Shown piece after piece: positions 44,344 to 52,700 of a stretch of DNA of 64,000 nt. The notes under the pieces are model-generated. The model worked only from the letters and a program-made list of their open reading frames with translations. It was not told the origin of the DNA and did not search any database. Source of the stretch: an uncultured Oscillospiraceae bacterium (GTDB lineage Bacteria; Bacillota; Clostridia; Oscillospirales; Oscillospiraceae); NCBI GenBank assembly GCA_944387065.1, contig CALXDM010000005.1:33478-97477 (forward strand), given 5' to 3'. The position numbers were made by a program, and so were the translations under genes. The first letter of the stretch is position 1; each line of letters begins with the position of its first letter.

Positions 44344-46177
44344 CGCCCATCACCTCCATCGCCCGCCGGCACAGTCCATGGGCGTCAATGCCGCACAGGG
44401 TCCGCAGCTGGGCCACCGTGCCGTGCTGCACGAACCGGTCGCCCAGGTTGGCCAGCGCAGGGCGGCACGCCACCCCCCGCAGGGCCAGCTCGGACAGGAT
44501 CCTGCGCCCCACGCACCCGGCGTCCACGCACTCCTCCGCCACCAGCATCCGTCCACCCGTGTCTGCCAAGCTGCGGACAATGGCGTCCAGGTCCAGCGGG
44601 ACAATGCTGTTGAGCTTGAGCACCTGGGCAGATACCCCCTGCTGCTGGAGCAGATCGGCCGCCCCCAGCGCCTCGTTGAGCATAGTCCCGTAGGCGATCA
44701 GAGTCAGGTCCGTGCCGGGGCGCACCACACCGGCCCCCTCCAGGCCGCACAGCCCCTGGAAGGCGCCCTCCCCCCCTTTGGGGTAGCGCACCGCCACCGG
44801 GCCGGTCAGCTCCAGCAGCGCGTGGCGCAGCATGGCCCGCAGCTCGGCAAAGCTGGCCGGGCACAGCACCCGCAGGCCGGGGATGGAGCTGAGGTAGGCC
44901 ACGTCAAACACGCCATGATGGGTCTCGCCGTCCTCCCCCACCAGCCCCGCCCGGTCCACGGCAAAGACCACGTGCAATCCCTGGATGGCCACGTCGTGGA
45001 TGAGCATATCGTAGGCGCGCTGTAAAAAAGTGGAATACACCGCAAACACTGGCAGGGCCCGCTGCTTGGCCATGCCCGCGGCCATGGACGCGGCGTGCTC
45101 CTCGGCGATGCCCACGTCGAAAAACCGCCTGGGGTACTGCTGGGCAAAGCCGTCCAGCCCCGTCCCCGACTGCATGGCCGCGGTAATGGCGCACACCTGG
45201 TCCCGCTCCTGGGCCAACTGGCACAGGGTTTGGCCGAACACGTCGGAGAAGCTCTGGCCCTTCCGTTTGCCCAAATCCGTCCCGTCCTGCCGCCGGAAGG
45301 GGCCCACCCCATGGAAGCGGTCGGGCTCATCCTCGGCGGGGCGGTAGCCCTTCCCCTTCACCGTCTTGGCATGGAGCAGCACCGGGCAGCGCAGCTCCCG
45401 GGCATACTGCAGCAGCTGGGTCAGCCGGGCCACGTCGTGGCCATCCACCGGCCCCAGGTAGACAAAACCCATATCCTCAAACACGCTGCCGGTGAGCAGC
45501 GCGTCCTTCACCAGCTTCTTGGCCCGGTGGGTGAAACGGTACACCGCCCGGCCCACCGGGCCGTGGTTGGTCAGGCGGCGGTAGATCTGCTTCATGCGCA
45601 GGTACTGGGGCTTGAGGCGCTGCCGGGCCAGATGGCTGGCCACCCCGCCCACGTTTCGGGTGATGGACATCCCGTTGTCATTGAGGATGACGATCAGGGG
45701 CTCCCCGCTGTGACCGGCATTGGACAGCCCCTCGAAGGACAGCCCCCCCGTCATGGCCCCATCCCCCATCAGCGCCAACACCTGGTAGTCCTCCCTCGCC
45801 AGCGTCCTGGCCCGGGCCATGCCCAGGGCCACCGACACCCCGTTGGAGGCGTGGCCGGCGATGAAGGCGTCCGACCGGTGCTCCCAGGGCTTGGGAAAGC
45901 CGGACAGCCCCCCCAGCTGCCGCAGGGTGTCCATCCTTCCCGCCCGGCCAGTGAGCAGCTTGTGGGCATAGCACTGGTGGCCCACATCAAACACCAGCCG
46001 GTCGGTGTTCAGGTCGAACACCCGGTGGATGGCCACTGTCAGCTCCACCACCCCCAGGTTGGAGGCCAGGTGGCCGCCGGTGCGGGAGACGCTGTCCAGG
46101 ATCCGCTCCCGCAGCTGGGCGCAAAGCTGCCTGGCCTGCTGGTCGGTCAGCTGGCCCAGCCGCTCTGGTAGTTCCAT
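44225..46177 (-). CDS. dxs: 1-deoxy-D-xylulose-5-phosphate synthase
   Basis: A 650-residue thiamine-diphosphate enzyme that joins pyruvate and glyceraldehyde 3-phosphate, the first step of the MEP isoprenoid pathway. Motifs are SRTGGHLASNLGVVELT (31-47), DVGHQCYAHK, the ThDP site GDGAMTGG, and FAVDRAGLVGEDGETHHG. The normal C-terminus (GIDAHGLCRRAMEV) is followed by about 40 extra Gly/Ala-rich residues encoded inside tlyA in a different frame. The extension is therefore probably a by-product of a lost or displaced stop codon. It shares the operon with ispA. Confidence 0.95.
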   Translation of the reverse strand: MELPERLGQLTDQQARQLCAQLRERILDSVSRTGGHLASNLGVVELTVAIHRVFDLNTDRLVFDVGHQCYAHKLLTGRAGRMDTLRQLGGLSGFPKPWEHRSDAFIAGHASNGVSVALGMARARTLAREDYQVLALMGDGAMTGGLSFEGLSNAGHSGEPLIVILNDNGMSITRNVGGVASHLARQRLKPQYLRMKQIYRRLTNHGPVGRAVYRFTHRAKKLVKDALLTGSVFEDMGFVYLGPVDGHDVARLTQLLQYARELRCPVLLHAKTVKGKGYRPAEDEPDRFHGVGPFRRQDGTDLGKRKGQSFSDVFGQTLCQLAQERDQVCAITAAMQSGTGLDGFAQQYPRRFFDVGIAEEHAASMAAGMAKQRALPVFAVYSTFLQRAYDMLIHDVAIQGLHVVFAVDRAGLVGEDGETHHGVFDVAYLSSIPGLRVLCPASFAELRAMLRHALLELTGPVAVRYPKGGEGAFQGLCGLEGAGVVRPGTDLTLIAYGTMLNEALGAADLLQQQGVSAQVLKLNSIVPLDLDAIVRSLADTGGRMLVAEECVDAGCVGRRILSELALRGVACRPALANLGDRFVQHGTVAQLRTLCGIDAHGLCRRAMEVMGDGQEAAGHAAGGTGAGGQPAAGPGGHHGRGGLLRQPPAG

Positions 46178-46234
46178 GTGCCGTCCACCTCCTTGTCTGT
46201 TCCATGTTTCCTACCCAGCTATGGGTTCAGGGGT

Positions 46235-46672
46235 TCAGGCGGTCAGCAGACTGCCCACCGCCCCCACCGCGATGCCCAGCACCGCCCCCATGGCCACCTG
46301 GAAGGGGGTATGGCCCAGCATCTCCTTGAGCTCCCGGTCCGGGAACTCCGGTTTCTCCCCCCTCCAGGCCCGCATCATGCAGTTGAGGGCCTTGGCCTGC
46401 TTGCCCGTCTGCCAGCGCACATTGCACGCGTCATACATCACAATGAAGGCCAGCACTGCGGCGATGGCAAACAGCGGGTCGTCCACCCCCTGGTGAAAGC
46501 CCACCCCAGCAGCGCAGGCGCATACCATGGCCGAGTGGGAGCTGGGCATCCCGCCTCCAGTGGATAGGTACCGCCAGGCCAGCTTCCGGCCGGAGGCGGA
46601 GGCGATGATCATCTTGATGGCCTGGGCGATGGCCCAGGCGGCCACCGCGTGGATCAGGATGGGTGTAATCAT
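46235..46672 (-). CDS. Divergent PAP2 family membrane protein (DUF212)
   Basis: A 145-residue protein with four membrane segments and the DUF212 signature GGMPSSHSAMVCACAAGVG (about 39-57), a degenerate acid-phosphatase/VKOR-like motif. Members occur beside isoprenoid genes in Firmicutes; a role with polyprenyl phosphates has been proposed for related families but is not proven. The ATG at 46672 has a purine-rich site upstream. It lies 19 bases after ispA and about 57 before dxs. Confidence 0.88.
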   Translation of the reverse strand: MITPILIHAVAAWAIAQAIKMIIASASGRKLAWRYLSTGGGMPSSHSAMVCACAAGVGFHQGVDDPLFAIAAVLAFIVMYDACNVRWQTGKQAKALNCMMRAWRGEKPEFPDRELKEMLGHTPFQVAMGAVLGIAVGAVGSLLTA

Positions 46673-46691
46673 GGCCGTTCCCCCTTTCCCC

Positions 46692-47591
46692 TCAGCGGCC
46701 GCGCCCGGCCAGCCAGTCGGCCAGCCAGCACAGGAACCCGGCCTCCCCAAAGGCGCTGGCCACGGCCTGCTTGGCCTGCTGGCTGTGTGCCTCCACCAGC
46801 TGCTGGCACCGCTCCGGATCGTACAGGGCGGCAAAGGTGTGCTTGCCCTGCTCCACATCCGATCCCACCGGTTTGCCCAGCGCCTGGGTGGTGGACTGCC
46901 GGTCCAGCAGATCGTCCCGGATCTGGAAAGCCAGGCCCAGCTCCCGGGCATAGACCGCCACCGCGTCCTGCTGGGCCGGGGTTGCCTCTACCGGAGAAGC
47001 GGCCAGCCCCATCAGGCAGGCCGCCTGGAGCAGCGCCGCCGTCTTCCACAGGTGGATCTGGGTCAGCTCCCCCTCGTCCAGCTGCCGGCCCTGGCCGGCC
47101 ATGTCTAGGTACTGCCCGGCGCAGATACCCGCCAGGGCGCCGGCGGCCTGGCCCAAAATGGCGCAGGCCCGGGCGTTGGCCGCCGGCCCTGCCGACCGGC
47201 GGGAGGCCGCCGTACGCCGGAAGGCCTCCGCCTGGAGCGCGTCCCCGGCCATCACCGCGTTGCACTCCCCATAGACCTTGTGGCAGGTGGGCTTGCCCCG
47301 GCGCAGCGCGTCGTCGTCCATGCAGGGCAGGTCGTCGTGGATAAGGGAGTAGGTGTGCAGCATCTCCACGGCGCAGGCGTAGTCCAGCGCGGGTTCCATG
47401 TCGCCGCACAGGGCCTGGCAGATCTTCAGGGTGAGCACCGGGCGCAAACGCTTGCCCCCGGCCAGCAGGCTGTACCGCATGGCCTCCAACAGCTCCCGCT
47501 GGGGCCCCTGCTCCAGAAAGCAGCCCTCCAGCTCCCGCTCCACCAGCTGGGCCGCCTGCCGGTAGGCTCGCTCAAAGTCCGTGCCGCTCAT
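46692..47591 (-). CDS. ispA: Polyprenyl (farnesyl/geranyl) diphosphate synthase
   Basis: A 299-residue trans-prenyltransferase that elongates IPP/DMAPP to C15 diphosphate, the precursor of undecaprenyl carriers. The first Asp-rich motif is HDDLPCMDDDALRRGKP (about 85-101) and the second is QIRDDLLDRQST. YSLLAGGKRLRPVL is the conserved IPP-binding segment. The start overlaps the xseB stop as ATGA, the conserved xseB-ispA coupling. Confidence 0.95.
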   Translation of the reverse strand: MSGTDFERAYRQAAQLVERELEGCFLEQGPQRELLEAMRYSLLAGGKRLRPVLTLKICQALCGDMEPALDYACAVEMLHTYSLIHDDLPCMDDDALRRGKPTCHKVYGECNAVMAGDALQAEAFRRTAASRRSAGPAANARACAILGQAAGALAGICAGQYLDMAGQGRQLDEGELTQIHLWKTAALLQAACLMGLAASPVEATPAQQDAVAVYARELGLAFQIRDDLLDRQSTTQALGKPVGSDVEQGKHTFAALYDPERCQQLVEAHSQQAKQAVASAFGEAGFLCWLADWLAGRGR

Positions 47592-47815
47592 CCCTCTTGC
47601 CCGAAGGGAGCTTCCTGCCCGGTCTCGGCGTTGAGCAGCAGGTCCACCTTCTGCTCCGCCTGGTCCAGCATCTGATTGCAGCTGCCCACCAGCTTGGCCC
47701 CCTCCTCAAAGAGCTTGAGGGACTCGTCCAACCCGCACGTCCCCTGCTCCAACTTGCCCACAATCTCTTCCAGCCGGCTCATGGACTGTTCAAAGCTCAG
47801 CTTTTTCTCTGCCAT
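47588..47815 (-). CDS. xseB: Exodeoxyribonuclease VII small subunit
   Basis: A 75-residue helical protein with the XseB signature FEQSMSRLEEIVGKLEQG (8-25) and LDESLKLFEEG. It binds several copies per XseA large subunit to form exonuclease VII, which degrades single-stranded DNA to oligonucleotides. It overlaps the end of xseA by 19 bases. Confidence 0.95.
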   Translation of the reverse strand: MAEKKLSFEQSMSRLEEIVGKLEQGTCGLDESLKLFEEGAKLVGSCNQMLDQAEQKVDLLLNAETGQEAPFGQEG

Positions 47816-49026
47816 TGCCCTTCCTCCTTTCCCCGCACCTCACAGCGCAGGGTCCCGTCTGATAACATCACGTCCAGCGCCTGCCCCGGTTCCACCTGGG
47901 CCAGCTGGGTCACCACGCCCTGCGCCCCCATGGCGATGGCATAGCCCCGGCCCAGCACCCCCAGCGGACTCATGGCGTCCAGCCCCGCGCTCAGCCGGGC
48001 CAGCTCCCCCCGGGCCTGCTTCAGACCCGCCCGAAGCGCGGCGCTCAGCCGCTCCCGGGCCCGGTCGGCCAGCAGCCTGCCGTCCTGAATGGGCGCCTTG
48101 GGCTGGCGCAGCGCCCGGCTGTCAGCCAGGCGGCGCAAGTCCTGCCGCCCCGCCCGCAGCCGGGCCTGCTGGGCGGCGGCCAGCCGTCGGCCCAGCTGGG
48201 CCAGCCGATGGCGCACCTGGGCCTGGTCGGGCACGGCCAGCTCGGCGGCATTGGACGGCGTGGCCGCCCGCAGGTCGGCCACATAGTCGGAGATGGTCAC
48301 GTCCGGCTCATGGCCCACCGCGGAGATCACCGGGATGGCAGACCGGGCGATGGCCCGGGCCACCGGCTCCTCATTGAAGGCCCAAAGGTCCTCCCGGGAT
48401 CCGCCCCCCCGGCCGGTGATGATCAGGTCGATGTCGGCCCTCCGGTTCACCTGGTCGATGGCCCCGGCGATCTCCTGGGCCGCCCCCTCCCCCTGCACCC
48501 GGACGGGGACCACCAGCACCCCGGTCATGGGCCAGCGGGCCCCCAAAATACGGATCATGTCCCGCACCGCCGCCCCGGCGGGGGAGGTGACCAGGGCGAT
48601 GCGCCTGGGCCAGGCGGGCAGGGGCCGCTTGCGCGCCGGGTCGAACAGCCCCTCCTCCTCCAGCTTCCGGCGCAGCCGCTCAAAGGCCAGGTCCAGCGCT
48701 CCCCGCCCGTCCTCGATCAGTTCGGTGCAGTACATCTGGTACTGCCCGTCCCGGGGAAAGACGGACACCCGGCCAAAGGCCAGCACGCTCATTCCGTTGT
48801 CCGGCTGAAAGCGCAGCCGGGCCGCGTCCCCCCGGAACAGCACGCAGCGCATACTGCCCTTGTCGTCCTTCAGGGAGAAATAGTGGTGCCCGGAGGGGTA
48901 GCGCTTGTAATTGGAGATCTCCCCACGGATGAGCAGGGACTGGAGCAGAGGGTCTGCCTCCAGCAGCTGCTTGAGATACCCGTTGATCTGGGAGACTGTA
49001 TATACGGGCAGTTGGGCCAGGTTCAT
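47797..49026 (-). CDS. xseA: Exodeoxyribonuclease VII large subunit
   Basis: A 409-residue nuclease subunit. An OB-fold domain occupies about 1-100 (YTVSQINGYLKQLLE at the start, then RGEISNYKRYPSGHHYFSLK). The catalytic domain contains IALVTSPAGAAVRD, ITGRGGGSREDLWAFNEE and ISAVGHEPDVTISDYVAD, and a coiled-coil C-terminus follows. The ATG at 49026 matches the family N-terminus (MNLAQLPVYTV) and overlaps the stop of the TsaD-like gene by four bases. Confidence 0.96.
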   Translation of the reverse strand: MNLAQLPVYTVSQINGYLKQLLEADPLLQSLLIRGEISNYKRYPSGHHYFSLKDDKGSMRCVLFRGDAARLRFQPDNGMSVLAFGRVSVFPRDGQYQMYCTELIEDGRGALDLAFERLRRKLEEEGLFDPARKRPLPAWPRRIALVTSPAGAAVRDMIRILGARWPMTGVLVVPVRVQGEGAAQEIAGAIDQVNRRADIDLIITGRGGGSREDLWAFNEEPVARAIARSAIPVISAVGHEPDVTISDYVADLRAATPSNAAELAVPDQAQVRHRLAQLGRRLAAAQQARLRAGRQDLRRLADSRALRQPKAPIQDGRLLADRARERLSAALRAGLKQARGELARLSAGLDAMSPLGVLGRGYAIAMGAQGVVTQLAQVEPGQALDVMLSDGTLRCEVRGKEEGQWQRKS

Positions 49027-49964
49027 TCCGATCCCTCCCGTTCCAGCCCCCGGTGGGCCAGAATGGCCACTCCCAGGGCGTTGTCCACAGAGTATTCCGG
49101 CGGGGCGAACACCGCCCCCAGCTCCGCCAGGCGGCGGCGCAGCAGGGTGTTGGACGCCACCCCGCCTGAGCACAGCAAGGGCAGGTCCCCATACCGTTCC
49201 CGGGCCCATCTCGTGGCCTGAATCAATGCCCCGGCCAGGGTCTCCAGAGTGAAGCGGGCCGCGTCCGCCCGGGGCGTGCCGCCGGCCAGCATCCCCCGGA
49301 TCTTGTTCTCCATGCCGGACAGGGAGAAGTACCCCTCCCGCACCTTCACCGGGAAGCGGTCTGTCCGCTGGGACTGGCCGCTCAGCTCGTCCAGCCCCCG
49401 GCCGGCGGGAAAAGACAGCCCCATGGCCACCCCGATCCGGTCCACCAGCTGCCCGGCGGACAAATCCTGGGTGCCACCCACGCATTGGGCCTCCACCAGA
49501 TGGCCCTGAGGCTGGACATAGAGCAGCTCAGTCGTGCCTCCCGACAGGTGCCAGGCCAGGTGGGGTCGGTCCAACAGGTCGGCCCGCCCGGCCGACCAGG
49601 CCGCCGCAGCGATGTGCCCCTGCTGATGGGAGCAGGGAAAGAAGGGCACCCCCAGCGCCGCGGCCAGGGTGCGCCCATGGCCCTCCCCCACCAGGAAGCA
49701 GGGCATATAGGAGCCCTCCGCAGACCTTGGACGGGTGGAGGCGCCCACCGCGTGGATCCGGCCCAGCAGCCCATCCTCCCGCAACCGCTCCACCATCTCA
49801 TGCAGCCGCCTGACGTGCTGGAACACCGCATCGCTCTGCCGCAGGCCCAGCTCCCCCGGCTCCACGGCCAGCAGCCGCCCCCGGTTCTCCCCCCGCGCCC
49901 CGTCAAACACCGCGGCAGAGGTGGTATAGTTGCTGGTGTCCAGCCCCACGCACAGCCCGGGCAT
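49023..49964 (-). CDS. TsaD/Kae1-like protein (TsaD paralogue)
   Basis: A 313-residue ASKHA-fold protein. It begins CVGLDTSNYTTSAAVFD and carries the metal motif H-x3-H in CSHQQGHIAA (near residue 110) and the conserved LSGGTTELLYV and LCSGGVASNTLLRRRL. It is clearly related to TsaD, which makes t6A in tRNA, but it is shorter and sits between nusB and xseA, where Clostridia often carry a second TsaD-like gene of unknown role. The ATG at 49964 has GGGAGGGG nine bases upstream; an ATG three codons earlier overlaps the nusB stop. Confidence 0.8.
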   Translation of the reverse strand: MPGLCVGLDTSNYTTSAAVFDGARGENRGRLLAVEPGELGLRQSDAVFQHVRRLHEMVERLREDGLLGRIHAVGASTRPRSAEGSYMPCFLVGEGHGRTLAAALGVPFFPCSHQQGHIAAAAWSAGRADLLDRPHLAWHLSGGTTELLYVQPQGHLVEAQCVGGTQDLSAGQLVDRIGVAMGLSFPAGRGLDELSGQSQRTDRFPVKVREGYFSLSGMENKIRGMLAGGTPRADAARFTLETLAGALIQATRWARERYGDLPLLCSGGVASNTLLRRRLAELGAVFAPPEYSVDNALGVAILAHRGLEREGSE

Positions 49965-49969
49965 CTTCC

Positions 49970-50443
49970 TCATCCCCTCCCAGCCGGCTCCTGCTCCTGG
50001 GGCCGCTCCTCCCGGACCAGGGAACCCAGGATCCCGTTGACAAAGCCCACCACGTCCGTGTCCAGGTACTTCTTGGCGATCTCCACCGCCTCGTTGATGG
50101 CCACCTTGTCGGGCACCTGGGGCAGATAGAGGATCTCGTAGATGGCCACCCGCAGCACCGACACGGCCACCCGGTCGATCCTGGCCACCCGCCAGCCCCG
50201 GGCATAGCGCTCGATACGCCCGTCCAGCTCCTGGCGGTACTGCTCCACCCCCCGCACCAACTGGCAGATGTAGTCCCGTTGGGCCTGATCCGGGAAGTCG
50301 GCGTACAGCGGCTCCTCCCCCCGCCGGCCGGCGAATACCTCCGGCGTCAGCTCCCGCTCCAGCAGCGCCTGCGCCCCGTCGCCGGAGATGGCCTGCTGGA
50401 AGACCAGGTGGACGGCAATCTCCCTGGCGCTGGTCCTGGTCAT
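49970..50443 (-). CDS. nusB: Transcription antitermination factor NusB
   Basis: A 157-residue all-helical protein that joins NusE (S10) on the boxA RNA in rRNA antitermination. The N-terminus SAREIAVHLVFQQ (5-17) and the C-terminal VPDKVAINEAVEIAKKY and GFVNGILGSLV are diagnostic. The ATG at 50443 follows GAGAGGA; open frame upstream of it is not conserved. A TATAAT (50507-50512) upstream on the minus strand could be its -10 box, without a clear -35. Confidence 0.94.
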   Translation of the reverse strand: MTRTSAREIAVHLVFQQAISGDGAQALLERELTPEVFAGRRGEEPLYADFPDQAQRDYICQLVRGVEQYRQELDGRIERYARGWRVARIDRVAVSVLRVAIYEILYLPQVPDKVAINEAVEIAKKYLDTDVVGFVNGILGSLVREERPQEQEPAGRG

Positions 50444-50554
50444 GGTGCATCCATCCTCTCCCCGGGGCGGCCCGGAGCCACCGCCCGTTTTTTTGCATAT
50501 ACGCTGATTATACACGGGCCGTCCCCAAAAGGGAAGCCCTTTTTCCATTCAGGC

Positions 50555-50589
50555 ACAAAAACAGAGCCGGATCCCTTCAGACCCGGCTC
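50555..50589 (-). terminator. Rho-independent terminator between asp23 and nusB
   Basis: A 7-bp stem (50564-50570 with 50583-50589) followed on the minus strand by GTTTTTGTG. It partly separates the Asp23 gene from nusB. Confidence 0.65.
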
Positions 50590-50605
50590 CATGGGCGCTT
50601 TGCGC

Positions 50606-50974
50606 CTACTTTGGAAAGCTCACCCCAGCCACCGTCACGTTGACGCAGTCCACCTGCAGGCCGGATGTGTTCTCCACCGCGCTGACGATGGCGTCCTGCA
50701 CACCCCGGGCCACATCGGGCACCACATGGCCGTAGCGCACCATGAGGGAGATGTCCACCGACACCCGGTCCTCATCCACCGACACCCGCACCCCCTTGGA
50801 CAGCACCTTCCGGTGCACCATGGCGGCCACATCGCTGCCCAGGCCAGAGCCCAGCGCGCTGACTCCCTCCGTCTCCAGGGCGGCGGCGCCGGCGATGGCG
50901 GCCAGCACCTCCTCGGAGATGTTCACACTGCCCAGCTCCTCTTCCCGGGAGATATATTCCCTGCTCTCGGCCAT
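50606..50974 (-). CDS. Asp23/Gls24 family envelope stress protein
   Basis: A 122-residue Asp23 protein with the signature VNISEEVLAAIAGAAALETEGV (about 17-38) and GVRVSVDEDRVSVDISLMVRYG. In Firmicutes an Asp23 protein (YqhY) lies just before nusB and is linked to lipid and envelope homeostasis; the position here matches. It has its own promoter (51011-51039) in the gap after spoIIIAH, so it is not restricted to sporulation. GGAAGGAGCG lies before the ATG. Confidence 0.92.
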   Translation of the reverse strand: MAESREYISREEELGSVNISEEVLAAIAGAAALETEGVSALGSGLGSDVAAMVHRKVLSKGVRVSVDEDRVSVDISLMVRYGHVVPDVARGVQDAIVSAVENTSGLQVDCVNVTVAGVSFPK

Positions 50975-51010
50975 CCGGCCTCACGCTCCTTCCGGTACGT
51001 TTGTGCCGCT

Positions 51011-51039
51011 ATTATAGCATCCCCCCCGGAAAAATACAA
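51011..51039 (-). promoter_or_regulatory. Sigma-A promoter of the Asp23 gene
   Basis: On the minus strand TTGTAT (51034-51039), a 17-base spacer with an extended TGC, and consensus TATAAT (51011-51016). Confidence 0.7.
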
Positions 51040-51051
51040 TCCCGTTTTTCC

Positions 51052-51651
51052 TCACGGATCCGCTTCAATGATCTTGATCTGGTTGGCCTCCAGCCCGGTG
51101 GTTTCCATGACGATCTCCACGATCCGGGCCGTGTCGCTCTCGGTCAGGCCGGTCTGGGTGGTGGCCACCACTACGCTGGCGCTGTTCTCATTGAGGAAAC
51201 ACACGCACTCCCCATAGCCCTTGGCCGTGATCAGGTTTTCCGCCTGGGCCTCGGACATGGTGTAGGTGGCCATGGCCTGGATGGAGGCGTTGGCCTCGTC
51301 GATCAGGGCCTGGTCCGCCGAAGCGTCCGCCGCCGCCTGCTGCAACAGCGCCAGGGCGTTGTCCCGAGCCTGCTGCCGGTTGAGGCGGGCGGATGCAAAG
51401 TAGCCGGTCTGGTCGCTCTCCATCTGGGCGGTCCCGCTGGGCGCGGGGCTGGCGCTGGCGTTGGGCTGGGCGCTGGCCCCGCCGTCCTGCCCCTCCTCCT
51501 GGGCGTTGACCAGGCTGGCCTCCCCCAATACCCTGCCCGGCTCCTCCCCGGTCTGCTCGGCCTGGTTGTTGTACGACCAGTTGAGGTAGACCGCCGCGCC
51601 CACAAACAGGACGATGGCCACCACCACCGCGTTGCGCTTCCATACACTCAT
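51052..51651 (-). CDS. spoIIIAH: Stage III sporulation protein AH
   Basis: A 199-residue mother-cell membrane protein. One N-terminal membrane segment (about 6-24), a low-complexity Gln/Ala/Ser/Pro region (about 50-80), then a C-terminal ring-building domain related to EscJ/FliF (about 85-199). SpoIIIAH binds forespore SpoIIQ across the intermembrane space and forms part of the feeding-tube channel needed for late sigma-G activity. It is the last spoIIIA gene, 36 bases after spoIIIAG. Confidence 0.93.
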   Translation of the reverse strand: MSVWKRNAVVVAIVLFVGAAVYLNWSYNNQAEQTGEEPGRVLGEASLVNAQEEGQDGGASAQPNASASPAPSGTAQMESDQTGYFASARLNRQQARDNALALLQQAAADASADQALIDEANASIQAMATYTMSEAQAENLITAKGYGECVCFLNENSASVVVATTQTGLTESDTARIVEIVMETTGLEANQIKIIEADP

Positions 51652-51687
51652 CGCTTTTCCCTCCGTTATCGCTTTGATTTCAAGGCT

Positions 51688-52212
51688 TTACGAACCCGCG
51701 CATACTGTGATCCGGTCCGAGCCCAGCCCCGTCAGGCCGGATACCGCCTGGGTCAGCGTCAGCCGGAGCTGGGGATCGTCCCCGCCAGGGCACACCACCA
51801 GGGCGCCTTGGAAGGTGGGATACCGCTGGGCCACCAGCACCACCTCCTCCCCTTCGTCGGTGGAGAGGATGACCGTCTGCTCCTGGCTGGACAGCTCCCC
51901 CTCCCCCTGCTGCTGGGTCTGGTCGGTGGCCAGCACCCGCTCCATGCCGCTGTCCACCGTGAGCACCACCGACACCTCTCCCGCCCCCTCGATGCGGGAC
52001 AGGGCCTGGGCCAGGCGCTGCTCCAAGGCCTCCACGGAAAAGTCCTCCTCCGCCCCGGTCAGGCCCTGCTCTTCCACGGGCTGCCGCTGCCGACCGCCTG
52101 TGGGCCAGAGCAGCAGCAGGATCCCCGCCGCTGCCACCAGCAGCACATACCGGTACTGCTTGAGGACGGCCAGCACCTGCCCCTGCTTGGGCGGCTTCCA
52201 TGCCAGCTTCAT
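51688..52212 (-). CDS. spoIIIAG: Stage III sporulation protein AG
   Basis: A 174-residue protein with one N-terminal membrane segment (about 21-37) and an extracytoplasmic ring-building domain containing RIEGAGEVSVVLTVDSGMER and GALVVCPGGDDPQLRLTL. SpoIIIAG forms a large ring of the mother-cell/forespore channel. It overlaps the spoIIIAF stop by four bases. Confidence 0.93.
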   Translation of the reverse strand: MKLAWKPPKQGQVLAVLKQYRYVLLVAAAGILLLLWPTGGRQRQPVEEQGLTGAEEDFSVEALEQRLAQALSRIEGAGEVSVVLTVDSGMERVLATDQTQQQGEGELSSQEQTVILSTDEGEEVVLVAQRYPTFQGALVVCPGGDDPQLRLTLTQAVSGLTGLGSDRITVCAGS

Positions 52213-52700
52213 GGCGTCCCCTCCTCAAACAACTGCCGCTGGATGGGGATGCCCAGGTCCTGCTCCAGGATCCGCTCCAGCTGCTGCCGCTGCTCCTGCG
52301 TCCACTCCCCCCGGATGCTCGCCTCGTAGGGATAGGGGGTCGCGTCCTGGTCATACTGGTACCTCACCTCCACCTGGCAGGAAAGCCCCAGCTGCGCCGC
52401 CTTGTCCGAAATATATGCGGCAGTCTGCCGCTCTATGATGGATTGATACAGCAAATCGTTTTCCTCCTCCAGTGCGTCGGTATAGCCACCCACACTGGCC
52501 GGGAAGTCCCCGGCCAGCCGGGCCAGCGCCCCCTCGTCCAGCCGCAGCAGAGGCTGGACGGTGGCCAGCAGCAACACCAGGGCGCCGGCCAGCCTGCAGA
52601 TTCGTTTGGGCCCTCCCTCCGGGGCCAGGCTCTGGGCCAGGGCGGCGGCCATGGCCGCACAGGCCATGCCCAGAAGCCATTGGCGGATCAGCTCCATCAT
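52209..52700 (-). CDS. spoIIIAF: Stage III sporulation protein AF
   Basis: A 163-residue protein with two N-terminal membrane segments (about 7-25 and 35-53) and a soluble domain with YISDKAAQLGLSCQVEVRY. The ATG at 52700 overlaps the spoIIIAE stop (ATGA); longer upstream frame is the antisense-free part of spoIIIAE. It is part of the SpoIIIA complex assembled in the mother-cell membrane. Confidence 0.9.
   Translation of the reverse strand: MMELIRQWLLGMACAAMAAALAQSLAPEGGPKRICRLAGALVLLLATVQPLLRLDEGALARLAGDFPASVGGYTDALEEENDLLYQSIIERQTAAYISDKAAQLGLSCQVEVRYQYDQDATPYPYEASIRGEWTQEQRQQLERILEQDLGIPIQRQLFEEGTP

Noticed and set aside
44385..46171. Long plus- and minus-strand frames overlapping dxs
   Set aside because: Shadows of a strongly supported enzyme gene, without start signals of their own.
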